A stretch of 64,000 nucleotides of DNA from contig NZ_JBNAGF010000003.1 of the NCBI RefSeq assembly GCF_049801055.1, positions 377,342-441,341 of the forward strand, written 5' to 3'. The notes below the pieces were generated by a model. It was given only the letters and a program-made list of their open reading frames with translations, was not told the origin of the DNA and ran no database searches. A program made the position numbers and the translations under genes. The DNA comes from JBNAGF01 sp049801055. Lineage in GTDB: Bacteria > Pseudomonadota > Alphaproteobacteria > Rhodobacterales > Rhodobacteraceae. How positions within the stretch are numbered: position 1 is the stretch's first letter; every line of letters begins with the position of its first letter. Below, piece by piece: positions 18,216-26,951 of the stretch.

Positions 18216-18857
18216 TCACTCTTCGGCTGCTTCCACCTCTTCGACTTCACCTTCGGCTTCTTCGCCTTCGTCATCCGAGGATGCCAGGCCGGTGGGTGCC
18301 GAGATGTTTGCAATCACGAAATCACGGTCGATTGTCGGCTTGGTGCCTGCAGGCAGTTCCACCGACGAAATGGTTGCGACATCGTTGATGTTCATTCCGG
18401 TCAGATCGACGACGATCTTCTCGGGGATTTCGCCCGCGGTGCAGACCAGCTCGACTTCGGGGCGAACAACGGTCAGAACACCACCCTTCTTGATACCCGG
18501 GGCTTCGGCTTCGTTCACGAACTCAACCGGGATAAACAGGTTGATCTTGGTGTTCCGGCGCAGGCGCATCAGGTCGAGGTGCGTGGGCAGATCTTTGACA
18601 ACGTCCCGCTGCACGTCGCGGCAGATGACACGGACGTCTTCCTGACCCTCAACCTTGAGGTTGAACAGGGTGGACTTGAACCGGCCAGCTTTCAGCTTTT
18701 TAAACAGTTCGTTGAAGGGAATTTGAATCGGAAGCGGATCTTTTTCGCCACCAAATACAATGCCCGGAACCATGCCGTCACGGCGTGCCTGACGAGCGGC
18801 GCCCTTGCCTGTCCCCGTCCGTTCCAGAGCTACGAGATCAGGAATCTCACCAGCCAT
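18216..18857 (-). CDS. rplY: 50S ribosomal protein L25, CTC type
   Basis: L25 binds 5S rRNA in the large subunit. This is the longer CTC/TL5 form of 213 residues: an N-terminal L25 domain (GTGKGAARQARRDGMVPGIV) and a beta-rich C-terminal domain (PVEFVNEAEAPGIKKGGVL, EKIVVDLTGMNINDVATI). An acidic Glu-rich tail follows. It starts just upstream of a clear leader and ends at a strong terminator. Confidence 0.96.
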   Translation of the reverse strand: MAGEIPDLVALERTGTGKGAARQARRDGMVPGIVFGGEKDPLPIQIPFNELFKKLKAGRFKSTLFNLKVEGQEDVRVICRDVQRDVVKDLPTHLDLMRLRRNTKINLFIPVEFVNEAEAPGIKKGGVLTVVRPEVELVCTAGEIPEKIVVDLTGMNINDVATISSVELPAGTKPTIDRDFVIANISAPTGLASSDDEGEEAEGEVEEVEAAEE

Positions 18858-19026
18858 GATAAATCTCCAATGTTAGGGCGGGCATCCTCCAAGGCTGTAT
18901 GCCCGCGTGAAGCCGCGTCCTTAGACCGAATCCCCTGGTTTGAAAAGAGGAAAACGACACTGTGCCAAGGCCGTAGTCCGCTCTGGTGGCCGGCTGATGA
19001 TACCGTCAAAGCCCCGAGGCCGCCTT

Positions 19027-20190
19027 TCAGGCCCAATGGCCCTCGAAATCGGCCGGCACAAGCAGGTTATCGCGGCTCAGATCGGCGACGGAACGAACAC
19101 CGCAAAGGCCCATTGTCGTGTCCAGTTCCTTGTGGATCACCTCCAGTGCCGTGGTCACACCCTGTTCGCCCTGAGCCCCGAGCCCATATACGAAAGCGCG
19201 GCCCACATACGTGCCTTTGGCGCCCAGCGACAGGGCCTTGAGAACGTCCTGTCCGCTGCGAATGCCGCTGTCGAGATGCACTTCGATCTTGTCGCCCACG
19301 GCATCCATGATTGCCGGAAGTGAGCGGATCGCGCTGAGCGCTCCGTCCAGTTGCCGCCCGCCATGGTTGGAAACGATGATAGCATCGGCCCCGACATTCA
19401 GCGCCGCCTTTGCATCCTCGGCGTCGAGAATGCCTTTGATGATCAATGGCCCGTCCCACATCTTGCGGAACTCGCGAATTCGATTCCAGTCCAGTGCCTG
19501 ATCAAAGGCTTCGGCGGTCCAGGAAGACAGTGATGACGCATCTTTCACTCCTTTGGCGTGACCCACGATGTTACCAAAGAACCTCCGTTTGGTTCCCAGC
19601 ATGCCAAGGCCCCAATGAACCTTTGTCATCATGTTCGCCACTGATTTTGCAGTGAGCTTTGGCGGCGCGCTGAGCCCGTTCTTGAGATCCTTGTGCCTCT
19701 GCCCCATCAGTTGCAGATCGACGGTAATCACTGCGGCCGAGCATTTGGCAGCTTTTGCCCGGTCAAACAGGCGCTGCATGAAATCACTGTCTTTCAGCGT
19801 GTAGACCTGCATCCAGAAGGGCTTGTCCGTGTTCTCCGCCACATCCTCGATCGAACAGATCGACATGGTGGAAAGCGTGAAAGGGACCCCGAAGTTCTCG
19901 GCCGCGCGGGCCGCTTTTATTTCTCCGTCTGCGCATTGCATTCCCGTCAACCCAACCGGTGCGAGAGCGACGGGCATGGATACATTCTGCCCGATCATCT
20001 GGCTGGCCGTGTTGCGGCCCGTCATGTCAAAGGCGACCCGCTGGCGCAGGCGGATCTGCTCGAAATCCGACGTGTTTTCCCGAAAGGTCTGTTCCGTCCA
20101 ACTCCCGCTCTCCGCGTAGTCATAGAACATGCGCGGAACGCGGCGTTCATAAATCCGCCTGAGATCCTCGATGGTGGTGATTACCGGCAT
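19027..20190 (-). CDS. lldD: FMN-dependent alpha-hydroxyacid dehydrogenase, L-lactate dehydrogenase-like
   Basis: Enzymes of this family oxidise L-2-hydroxyacids such as lactate using FMN. The 387-residue protein has the N-terminal DLRRIYERRVPRMFYDYAESG, the FMN-binding PVALAPVGLTGMQ, and the active-site signature SNHGGRQLDG with the catalytic His and Arg. HLDSGIRSGQDVLKAL and GRAFVYGLGAQGEQGV follow as usual. The symbol reflects the best match; related enzymes for other hydroxyacids cannot be excluded. A TTGGT...ACCAA inverted repeat lies upstream of the start. Confidence 0.88.
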   Translation of the reverse strand: MPVITTIEDLRRIYERRVPRMFYDYAESGSWTEQTFRENTSDFEQIRLRQRVAFDMTGRNTASQMIGQNVSMPVALAPVGLTGMQCADGEIKAARAAENFGVPFTLSTMSICSIEDVAENTDKPFWMQVYTLKDSDFMQRLFDRAKAAKCSAAVITVDLQLMGQRHKDLKNGLSAPPKLTAKSVANMMTKVHWGLGMLGTKRRFFGNIVGHAKGVKDASSLSSWTAEAFDQALDWNRIREFRKMWDGPLIIKGILDAEDAKAALNVGADAIIVSNHGGRQLDGALSAIRSLPAIMDAVGDKIEVHLDSGIRSGQDVLKALSLGAKGTYVGRAFVYGLGAQGEQGVTTALEVIHKELDTTMGLCGVRSVADLSRDNLLVPADFEGHWA

Positions 20191-20207
20191 TTGAACGACC
20201 TCTTCCC

Positions 20208-20233
20208 AATTTGGTTAGTTTTTCTTACCAATT
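20208..20233. promoter_or_regulatory. Possible GntR/LldR-type operator upstream of lldD
   Basis: TTGGT (20211-20215) and ACCAA (20227-20231) form an inverted repeat inside AATTTGGT...ACCAATTA, about 20 bases before the lldD start. Operators of the GntR-type lactate regulators have AATTGGT/ACCAATT half-sites, but the spacing here is wider than usual. No regulator gene adjoins. Confidence 0.35.
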
Positions 20234-20411
20234 AGAGAGGCGGGGTGCAAGAAATTGGTCGGCTCACGCTCGGGAGCAGATGGGATTCCTTCGGAAGGTC
20301 GCCAAAATGAGCGGTTTCAATGTGTTATGAACTTCATAGTTTCGACAGTCACGGGCGCGGCGCAGCTGCCGCAGCCTCGTTAGTCAGAAAACCGATCAGG
20401 ATCTCAAGGAA

Positions 20412-21203
20412 TCAGGCTGAGTGAGCGCCATCGGCCAGAGATCGCACAAAGGCCAATACTTCCGGTACGGGCTTGCCGGCACCGATCTGGCTGACAATGG
20501 CGGATCCCACCACCGCACCATCGGCGATTTCTGCGATCGCACGGGATTTTTCCGGTGTATTGATTCCGAACCCGACAATCACCGGAAGGTCGGTCGCCGA
20601 CTTGATTCGCGCGACTTCGGGGCCGACATCTCCGGACTGGGCTTCGGCTGCCCCGGTTATCCCGGTAATCGAGACGTAGTAGACAAAACCGGACGTGTTC
20701 TGCAGAACGCGTGGCAACCGTTTGTCATCAGTTGTCGGCGTGGCAAGCCGAATGAAGTTCAGCCCTGCCTTTTGCGCGGGCAGGCACAGTTCGCTGTCTT
20801 CTTCCGGGGGAAGATCCACGACGATCAACCCATCAATCCCGGCTTCGGTCGCCTGCGCCAGAAACGTATCGACGCCGCGGCTGTAGATTGGGTTGTAATA
20901 CCCCATCATCACGATCGGTGTCGTGTTGTCGGTTTCGCGAAACCGCCGGGCCATCTCCAATGTGCGGTCAAGCGTCATGCCGGCTTCGAGCGCCCGCTGA
21001 CCGGCAAGCTGGATTGTGGGTCCGTCGGCCATCGGATCCGTGAAGGGAAGGCCAAGCTCGATCACATCGACACCAGCGCCCGGCAGTCCTTTGACGATTT
21101 CCAGAGAGGTGTCGAAATCCGGATCACCGGCCATGACATAGGCAACGAAAGCCTTCTTACCTTGCGCTTTCAACTCTGCGAATTTGGCGTCGATACGGGT
21201 CAT
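20412..21203 (-). CDS. trpA: Tryptophan synthase alpha chain
   Basis: TrpA cleaves indole-3-glycerol phosphate to indole, which passes through a tunnel to TrpB. The catalytic Glu and Asp are in VIELGLPFTDPMADGP. The flexible-loop and phosphate-binding parts are FVYYVSITGITGA, VIVGFGINTPEKS and ADGAVVGSAIV. The 263-residue length is typical. It is separated from trpF-trpB and faces away from ychF; no attenuator was recognised. Confidence 0.97.
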   Translation of the reverse strand: MTRIDAKFAELKAQGKKAFVAYVMAGDPDFDTSLEIVKGLPGAGVDVIELGLPFTDPMADGPTIQLAGQRALEAGMTLDRTLEMARRFRETDNTTPIVMMGYYNPIYSRGVDTFLAQATEAGIDGLIVVDLPPEEDSELCLPAQKAGLNFIRLATPTTDDKRLPRVLQNTSGFVYYVSITGITGAAEAQSGDVGPEVARIKSATDLPVIVGFGINTPEKSRAIAEIADGAVVGSAIVSQIGAGKPVPEVLAFVRSLADGAHSA

Positions 21204-21379
21204 GCGGTTTCCTTGATCTCGGGTTCCTGCCCGATGTGCAGAAACTGAGGGGGAAAATCAATCCCATCCGGAAAAACAGCCGCATCAGAATTTGGTTTTA
21301 CGGGTTCGCTGCCGTGGCAACTTGCGTCTTTGTCCATTGCTGCCTAGAAGCAGCGGTCGAATGGCATCAGGAGGCCGGC

Positions 21380-22477
21380 ATGGGCTTTAAAATGGGAATC
21401 GTGGGTCTGCCGAACGTGGGCAAGTCGACCTTGTTCAACGCGCTGACAAAAACCGCGGCGGCACAGGCGGCGAATTTTCCTTTTTGCACGATTGAACCCA
21501 ATGTCGGAGAGGTCGGGGTTCCCGATGCCCGCCTCGACAAGCTGGCGGCAATCGCCAGCTCGCGGCAGATCATTCCAACCCGAATGACTTTCGTGGATAT
21601 CGCAGGGTTGGTGAAGGGCGCCTCCAAGGGTGAAGGGCTCGGCAATCAGTTTTTGGCCAATATCCGCGAAGTAGACGCGATCGCCCATGTGTTGCGCTGC
21701 TTCGAGGATGGCGACGTGACGCATGTCGAAGGGCGCGTGGATCCGGTTGCGGATGCTGAAACCATCGAAACCGAATTGATGCTGGCCGACCTCGAAAGCA
21801 TCGAAAAACGGCGGGCCAACCTCGTTCGTAAGCTCAAGGGCAATGACAAGGAAGCCCAGCAGCAGGACCGACTGCTTGCCGCCGCGCAAGGCATTCTGGA
21901 AAGCGGTAAGCCTGCCCGTCTTGTCGAAGTCGATGCCGAGGACGCAAAGGCCTGGAGTCAATTGCAGCTATTGACGACCAAACCCGTTCTATACGTCTGC
22001 AACGTTGGTGAGGTCGAAGCGGCCGATGGAAACGAGCATTCCACTAAGGTTGCTGAGATGGCTGCTGCTCAGGGAAACTCCCACGTCATCATTTCTGCCC
22101 AGATCGAGGAAGAGATCAGTCAACTCGAAGACGATGAGGCGACAATGTTTCTTGAGGAAATGGGCTTGGAGGAAGCTGGTTTGGATCGACTGATCAAGGC
22201 CGGATACGAGCTATTGCAGCTCGAAACCTACTTTACCGTCGGCCCCAAGGAAGCCCGCGCCTGGACCATTCGCCGTGGCACAATGGCACCTCAGGCTGCC
22301 GGAGTGATTCACGGGGACTTCGAGAAAGGATTCATCCGGGCAGAGACGATTGCCTACGATGATTACATTGCCTGCAACGGCGAACAGGGCGCCAAGGAGG
22401 CGGGCAAGATGCGCGCCGAAGGCAAAGGGTATCTCGTCAAAGACGGCGACGTGATGCATTTCCTTTTCAACACTTGA
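21380..22477 (+). CDS. ychF: Redox-regulated ATPase/GTPase YchF
   Basis: YchF (OLA1) is a universally conserved P-loop NTPase that binds the ribosome. The protein has the Walker A MGIVGLPNVGKSTLFNAL, the switch region DIAGLVKGASKGEGLGNQFL, and the C-terminal TGS-like domain (TYFTVGPKEARAWTIRRG, VIHGDFEKGFIRAE). ATG 21380 is set by AGGAGG a few bases upstream and gives the normal 365 residues; the frame continues upstream to 21236 without homology. It is the last core gene before the tRNA hotspot. Confidence 0.97.
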   Translation: MGFKMGIVGLPNVGKSTLFNALTKTAAAQAANFPFCTIEPNVGEVGVPDARLDKLAAIASSRQIIPTRMTFVDIAGLVKGASKGEGLGNQFLANIREVDAIAHVLRCFEDGDVTHVEGRVDPVADAETIETELMLADLESIEKRRANLVRKLKGNDKEAQQQDRLLAAAQGILESGKPARLVEVDAEDAKAWSQLQLLTTKPVLYVCNVGEVEAADGNEHSTKVAEMAAAQGNSHVIISAQIEEEISQLEDDEATMFLEEMGLEEAGLDRLIKAGYELLQLETYFTVGPKEARAWTIRRGTMAPQAAGVIHGDFEKGFIRAETIAYDDYIACNGEQGAKEAGKMRAEGKGYLVKDGDVMHFLFNT

Positions 22478-22670
22478 ACTCGCGTCCGGCTTCATCGTTC
22501 CGAATTCCCTTAGGCGCAAAGACTATCGGCCGAGTTTCGGAATCGGACTACGCCAGCCCGTCGGGAAAGGCAGGAGGTTGATCGTCGGGATGAACGTCAT
22601 TTGGCAAATTTTCCAACCCCGTTGCTTTTGCCCTTGTTCCCGCCTCGCTTCCCCTTGTATAGCGGTCGGC

Positions 22671-22760
22671 GGAGACGTGGCCGAGTGGTCGAAGGCGCTC
22701 CCCTGCTAAGGGAGTAGGCGGGAAACCGTCTCGAGGGTTCGAATCCCTTCGTCTCCGCCA
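22671..22760 (+). tRNA. tRNA-Ser(GCU)
   Basis: The 90-base gene has the acceptor pair GGAGACG/CGTCTCC, a D arm from GGCCGAGTGGTCGAAGGC, the anticodon GCT in CCCTGCTAAGGG, a long serine-type variable arm (AGGCGGGAAACCGTCT) and the T arm GAGGGTTCGAATCCCTTC, and encodes GCCA at the 3' end. Its 3' tail is repeated at 48,925 and 62,671, marking it as the integration site of the islands that follow. Confidence 0.97.
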
Positions 22761-22763
22761 TCA
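22744..22763. repeat. attachment core 1 (tRNA-Ser 3' end)
   Basis: TCCCTTCGTCTCCGCCA (22744-22760) reappears exactly at 62,668-62,684. CTTCGTCTCCGCCATCA (22747-22763) reappears exactly at 48,925-48,941. Integration has kept the tRNA intact. Confidence 0.9.
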
Positions 22764-22825
22764 TATCGACCAATATATTGTTATTTAACGATTATTGTGG
22801 TGGCTTGCGGCGTGCGCCACCATTG

Positions 22826-22855
22826 TTGCCACCAAAAATCATCCTATTGAATGCA
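22826..22855. repeat. Island 1 end repeat, left copy
   Basis: This 30-bp stretch begins TTGCCACCAAAAATCATCC and matches 48,785-48,814 at 27 of 30 positions in the same orientation. It lies 66 bases inside core copy 1 and may be an integrase arm-binding site. The rest of 22,761-23,141 shows no convincing gene. Confidence 0.6.
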
Positions 22856-23141
22856 ACAAAATGCATCGGGCTGCTATTCCGGCGCTTGTTGCGCCTGTGT
22901 GTTCTCTCTCTGAAGTCCTCACGTAGCATCGCGGCCCAAGTGGACACTTGGAGAAGTTACCTTGGCAGTTCGGCAACACCAAGTTTGGAGAAAGCAGAAT
23001 TCTCCCGAATTCTCAGGAAATTCGCGAAAATTTCTGCTATAAGCAAACCATACATCAACATGCACCCGTGTGGCTCTGCCGGATCAGTAGGACTGTCCGA
23101 AGCAGGCTGCATTCGTGTGCCTAAATAGGAGATCATCGACA

Positions 23142-23378
23142 GTGACTGCCCCCGCGAACACCCTCTACCTTTCTGTTGATCAGGTTGCGCATCGGTTCGG
23201 CGTTTCCAAGGACTCGATCTGGCGCTGGAAGCGCAAAGGGGACTTCCCGGCGCCCGTTAAGCTGGGAGGCACTACGACTCGCTGGCGCCTTGCCGACATC
23301 GAGGAATGGGAGGGGCAGCTCGCCTGTGGTCTTGTCGCTTTTCTTGAGTTCGAGCCGGATGCCTTGATGGCAGGCTGA
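23142..23378 (+). CDS. AlpA-like excisionase/transcriptional regulator
   Basis: The 78-residue protein has the winged-helix pattern of the AlpA/MerR-like family: LSVDQVAHRFGVSKDSIWRWKRKGDFPAPVKL followed by RWRLADIEEWE. In P4-type elements, such proteins activate the integrase or serve as excisionase. GTG 23142 is preceded by AGGAG at 11 bases; the upstream in-frame GTG at 23115 is less likely. Its place next to the DUF927 gene and near the attachment site fits a control role in island excision or replication. Confidence 0.82.
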   Translation: MTAPANTLYLSVDQVAHRFGVSKDSIWRWKRKGDFPAPVKLGGTTTRWRLADIEEWEGQLACGLVAFLEFEPDALMAG

Positions 23379-23500
23379 CGGTCCACTCCTCCACTTGTTC
23401 ATCCTGATCCAGCGCTCCTGCTTCTGCAGCGCGCAATGCCGCTAGGCGGCGCGACTACTGTCGCGCCGGTCGCTATCCTTTTGTCAAAGAGAGAGACTAA

Positions 23501-25297
23501 ATGACCGACCAGACTATCACTTCCCGTCCCGGCTCCAACATCCAGAACGTAGTATCCTTCCCCCGCAATGTCGGGGCGCAGGCAGGCATCGCGCTTTGCG
23601 CCAAACCGGTGTCTGTCTCCGATGGTATGCCCTGTGACTACTCGCTGAACGCCGATGGAATCCACCAGTTGCGGCCGGGCGAGGATGATGACCTTGTGCC
23701 TGTGCGGATCTGCTCACCTCTGATTGTGAAGGGGATGTGTCGCTGGCCGAAAGGCGGCGGCTGGGGCCGGGTGGTGGCTGTCGAGGATCCAGACGGGAAT
23801 TGGAATGAGGTGATCCTTGAGGCTCGGGACGTCTCAAAGAAATCTGCCACAGCTCTGGGTCCCTTGTTCGATCGTGGGTTGGAGCTTGCGCCTATCGAGG
23901 AGGCGGCACAGAGCGTGGCGGCACTGATCGCAGCCTGGAGGCCGCAGGCACGGTATCTGCGCTCGGATCGGCTGGGATGGGCTGACAAGAGCTTCAGTGC
24001 CTTCACTCTGGGGGATGGTCGCGTGCTCGGCGAGGGGTTGGTGGTAACTGATGCGGTCTCGGATGATGTCGCCGCCGCGATGCATGCAAGAGGCAGCCTG
24101 GAAAGCTGGCGTCAGGCTGTGGCCGAGCCCTGCGTCGACAACCCGCTGATGATCCTCGCGCTGTCGCATGCGTTCACCGGGCCGCTCCTGTCGGTTCTGG
24201 GGCGCGATGGCGGCGGATTCCACCTGCGCGGCGTCTCCTCGCGTGGCAAGTCCACGCTGTTGGGTGTAGCGGCGTCGGTTTGGGGCGCGCCGTCATTCAT
24301 GCAGAGCTGGCGCGGCACGGACAACGGGATCGAAGGGATCGCCGCAGCATGCAATGATAGCCTGCTGGTGCTCGACGAGCTCCACCAGGTAGATCCGAGC
24401 GTGGCCGGGGAGATCGTCTACATGCTGGCGAATGGCCGTGGGAAGATGCGTTCGAACTCGAACGGTAGGACCCAGCGCACGCTGAGCTGGACGGTGCCTG
24501 TGCTTTCCAGTGGTGAACTCTCCTTGGAGGAGCACATGGCGAGCGGCGGCCGCACTATGTATGCGGGGCAGGACATCCGGCTGATCGACCTTGCCGCTGA
24601 TGTCCGCCTGCGTGGAGCCTTCGACTGTCTGCATGGAGAACCTGATGGCCGGGCGTTCGCTGAGCGGATGAAGCAGGCCGGGCAGGAGAACTACGGCGTT
24701 GCCGGTCCGGTATTTGTCGAGAGGCTCATGAAGAACTCGGACAAGCTGGAAGGCTTCAGCCGCGTTGTGAGTGGCTACTGTCGCATGTGGGACAAGAACG
24801 TAGATCTTCCGCCCGACGGCCAGGTCCAGCGTGTTTTGGTTCGTTTCGCTATTGCCGCGGTCGCTGGCGAAACGGCGACGAAATTTGGGCTCACCGGCTG
24901 GCCTCGCGGCGCCGCGCAGGCGGCTGCGTTCGAGCTGTTCCAGAGCTGGCTCGATGCGCGCGATGGGGCCACCCGCGCCGAGATCAACGGGGCTGTTGAG
25001 CGGACCCGGACATACGTATCGAAGAACCTGGAGCGCTTTGCGGTGGTCGGCACTGGAAGCGGTGAGCCTCTCGACGGCTGGCGGGATGAAGGCTGGATCT
25101 ACATCACTCCTGAGTGCTGGCGTCGGATCCATCAGCACGACGATGCGGTCGAAATGGCGCGCGTCCACAAAACTGCTGGTCATCTCAAGACACAGAAGGG
25201 TGATGGGCTGCAGTTCAGGCTGGGTCGCGCAGTGCCTGGGCGCCCGAACGTATACGCGGTTCGCGCTTCGGCACTCGTTGGTGCCACTAGTAGCTGA
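23501..25297 (+). CDS. DUF927-domain helicase-like protein
   Basis: The 598-residue protein has a central P-loop ATPase of the DUF927 type. Walker A is HLRGVSSRGKSTLLGVAAS (near residue 245) and the acidic Walker B is SLLVLDELHQVDP. A downstream sensor-like segment is WTVPVLSSGELSLEEHM. Such proteins are common replication or primase-associated helicases on integrative elements and plasmids. The N-terminal part has no motif I recognise. Its neighbours (AlpA-like gene before, HTH gene and origin-like repeats after) suggest it helps replicate the excised island; that is inference. Confidence 0.85.
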   Translation: MTDQTITSRPGSNIQNVVSFPRNVGAQAGIALCAKPVSVSDGMPCDYSLNADGIHQLRPGEDDDLVPVRICSPLIVKGMCRWPKGGGWGRVVAVEDPDGNWNEVILEARDVSKKSATALGPLFDRGLELAPIEEAAQSVAALIAAWRPQARYLRSDRLGWADKSFSAFTLGDGRVLGEGLVVTDAVSDDVAAAMHARGSLESWRQAVAEPCVDNPLMILALSHAFTGPLLSVLGRDGGGFHLRGVSSRGKSTLLGVAASVWGAPSFMQSWRGTDNGIEGIAAACNDSLLVLDELHQVDPSVAGEIVYMLANGRGKMRSNSNGRTQRTLSWTVPVLSSGELSLEEHMASGGRTMYAGQDIRLIDLAADVRLRGAFDCLHGEPDGRAFAERMKQAGQENYGVAGPVFVERLMKNSDKLEGFSRVVSGYCRMWDKNVDLPPDGQVQRVLVRFAIAAVAGETATKFGLTGWPRGAAQAAAFELFQSWLDARDGATRAEINGAVERTRTYVSKNLERFAVVGTGSGEPLDGWRDEGWIYITPECWRRIHQHDDAVEMARVHKTAGHLKTQKGDGLQFRLGRAVPGRPNVYAVRASALVGATSS

Positions 25298-25377
25298 CGG
25301 CAGCATCAAGAAACCAGGTGCGCAGCTGACGGTTGCGCGCCTGATGCGACTTGGACCGCTCAGACCTGCAGGACCAT

Positions 25378-25421
25378 CGTTGACAAGGGGCACACCCGGC
25401 GTTGACAAGGGGCACACCCGG
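25378..25421. repeat. Perfect 22-bp tandem duplication
   Basis: Bases 25378-25399 (CGTTGACAAGGGGCACACCC plus GG) are repeated exactly at 25400-25421. Each unit contains TTGACA, the sigma-70 -35 consensus. It lies between the DUF927 gene and the HTH gene. Confidence 0.85.
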
Positions 25422-25430
25422 ATTTCTGCT

Positions 25431-25466
25431 GGTCCGAGTGGTCCGAGTGGTCCGAGTGGTCCGAGT
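25431..25466. repeat. Four tandem copies of GGTCCGAGT
   Basis: The 9-bp unit occurs four times without interruption, starting nine bases after the 22-bp duplication. The array ends about 100 bases before the HTH gene. It may be regulator-binding sites or a slippage-prone tract. Confidence 0.85.
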
Positions 25467-25566
25467 GAAGTGTCAGGTTGATCTCTTCCCGCCACAAATC
25501 CCCATGCACGTCCTTTCTATAACGAAGATGAGCAGCGCGTGCTGCGTCACTTCTGAGAGGATTGAG

Positions 25567-25968
25567 ATGAGCAAGAAACCCCATGAGGACAGCCGGTTGG
25601 CGAAATACGTCGAGCGCCGGGTGTTGGAATTGAAGTCGAAGAAATCACAGTTACAGATCGCCAGCGAGGCCGGGTTCCCGAATCCGAACATGGTGACCAT
25701 GATCAAGAACGGCACCAGCAAGCTGGCCCTGGATCGCGTGCCGTCGATGGCGCGTGCCCTGGAGTGCGACCCTGCCTACCTTATGCGCCTGGCCCTTGAG
25801 CAAGCTGTTGGCGATACGTCGGCTCAGGCCATCGTGGAGATCTTCGGCACACCGGTCACCGCAAACGAGCTGGGGTGGCTTCAGGAGATCCGGGATGCCG
25901 CTGACCACAGTGATCCGCGGATCACCAGTAGGTCACGGGCAGCTCTCAGGGCGATCTTTGGGAGGTAG
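25567..25968 (+). CDS. Small helix-turn-helix (XRE-like) regulator
   Basis: The 133-residue protein has a pattern like lambda-repressor HTH domains: KSQLQIASEAGFPNPNMVTMIKNG for the first helices, then LALDRVPSMARALECDPAYLMRLALEQ. ATG 25567 is preceded by GAGAGGATTGAG; longer frames upstream run through the tandem repeats and are not credible. It is likely a DNA-binding regulator of the replication module. Direct repeats lie just upstream and could be its targets. Confidence 0.72.
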   Translation: MSKKPHEDSRLAKYVERRVLELKSKKSQLQIASEAGFPNPNMVTMIKNGTSKLALDRVPSMARALECDPAYLMRLALEQAVGDTSAQAIVEIFGTPVTANELGWLQEIRDAADHSDPRITSRSRAALRAIFGR

Positions 25969-25971
25969 TAA

Positions 25972-26112
25972 ATGTGTGATCAGAAAGACCTGACACAGAA
26001 TGAACGGGCCTGGCTGAGCTTCCTGCGCGACATAAGCCTGAACCGTGATCCTGCGCCTACCTTGCGCCGGGTGCAGCTGCTGCGCAGGATTTGTAAGAGA
26101 TCACGGCCTTAG
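25972..26112 (+). CDS. 46-residue hypothetical protein
   Basis: A short frame starts at ATG 25972 with a strong GGAGG six bases upstream, three bases after the HTH gene's stop. The product begins MCDQKDLTQNERAWLSFLRD and is rich in Arg towards its end (LRRVQLLRRICKRSRP). Coupling to the upstream gene and a good ribosome site support it. No family is recognised. Confidence 0.5.
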   Translation: MCDQKDLTQNERAWLSFLRDISLNRDPAPTLRRVQLLRRICKRSRP

Positions 26113-26200
26113 TGTTGCGTGATCTGGAATGCCAATTGGGAATGGCTGCGCTGTCGGCCTTCCCCGGATCCCAATTCGGTTTTCCCGGAAACGCCACGTT

Positions 26201-26350
26201 GGGTTTACATGCCGTTAACATTCTGGACGAAAAAGGTTGCCTTAAGTTTACATGAGTAAAACAGTTGGAAACCTTTGAGGGCCAATTTGGGGCATTTTTG
26301 GCCTAAAATGCCCCAAAAGGTTTACATTAAGTTTACATTAAGTTGACAGA
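26201..26350. repeat. Origin-like region with repeated GTTTACAT and a 13-bp inverted repeat
   Basis: GTTTACAT occurs at about 26203, 26246, 26320 and 26331, the last two inside TTTACATTAAG repeats. TTTGGGGCATTTT (26286-26298) and AAAATGCCCCAAA (26305-26317) are a perfect inverted repeat with a 6-base spacer. The stretch is far richer in A+T than its surroundings. Iterons plus a palindrome next to a helicase gene suggest a replication origin. The whole gap 26113-26750 contains no convincing gene. Confidence 0.5.
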
Positions 26351-26750
26351 TTTTGCCCGAAAATCACTTTTTTCACGAGAAATGTTAACCCTTGCGATGC
26401 TATAGACCCAAGAAAACATAGGTATCGGTTGAAACCGGTCCATGTGGCGAGCAAGAAATGGTGGGCATCGCCACTCTCCGCGTGAGTGAACGAGCCGAGT
26501 TTTGAGGCACTCGCATCGTCACACAAGGCGGCTCCAGGTGCACGCCTGATAGTGTTCCCCAAATTGTATATGAACCATGACGATTGCTGCGATGAGGTCG
26601 GTCCTGAAGTTAAGGTAAGCGGGTCGCTGGCATGGTTTTGATCCATATATCGTCCGCAGGAGCTTACAATACGGCCACGCAAGCGACAGCTCCATCACCA
26701 AGCGCAACGGCAATCCTCCCGGAGAGCGTGCAGAACGAACTTACACAGAT

Positions 26751-26951
26751 GTGTTGCGTGAAATCGATGAGCCTCACAGTCTTACGCACAAGCAGGTGGT
26801 CGACCTTCTGAACATGAAAGGGCTCCTCACACTTCAGGGAAAGGAATGGACAGCGTCCCGGGTTCGGATACCGTTGAAGAAAGTGCGTGAACTGCTGCTT
26901 GACGAAGAGGATGCAGAGATGCGGAACCAGCCACATTTTGCGATGTTCTGA
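26751..26951 (+). CDS. Short hypothetical protein, possibly a remnant
   Basis: The 66-residue frame (HSLTHKQVVDLLNMKGLLTL, then KEWTASRVRIPLKKVRELL) recalls the helical recombinase-type segment that follows serine recombinase catalytic domains. The frame stays open upstream to about 26612 with compatible sequence (SDSSITKRNGNPPGERAERT) but has no good start there. It may be a decayed fragment or a small DNA-binding protein with a GTG start at 26751. Confidence 0.35.
   Translation: MLREIDEPHSLTHKQVVDLLNMKGLLTLQGKEWTASRVRIPLKKVRELLLDEEDAEMRNQPHFAMF

Noticed and set aside
22778..23128. A 116-codon frame just after tRNA-Ser.
   Set aside because: The translation is of low quality, and the stretch contains the island end repeat instead.
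25378..25466. Possible CRISPR array.
   Set aside because: The units are directly adjacent with no spacers and differ in length (22 and 9 bases).
24293..25495. A 400-codon minus-strand frame opposite the DUF927 gene.
   Set aside because: It is low-complexity where it crosses the tandem repeats, has no domain, and mirrors a gene with clear Walker motifs.
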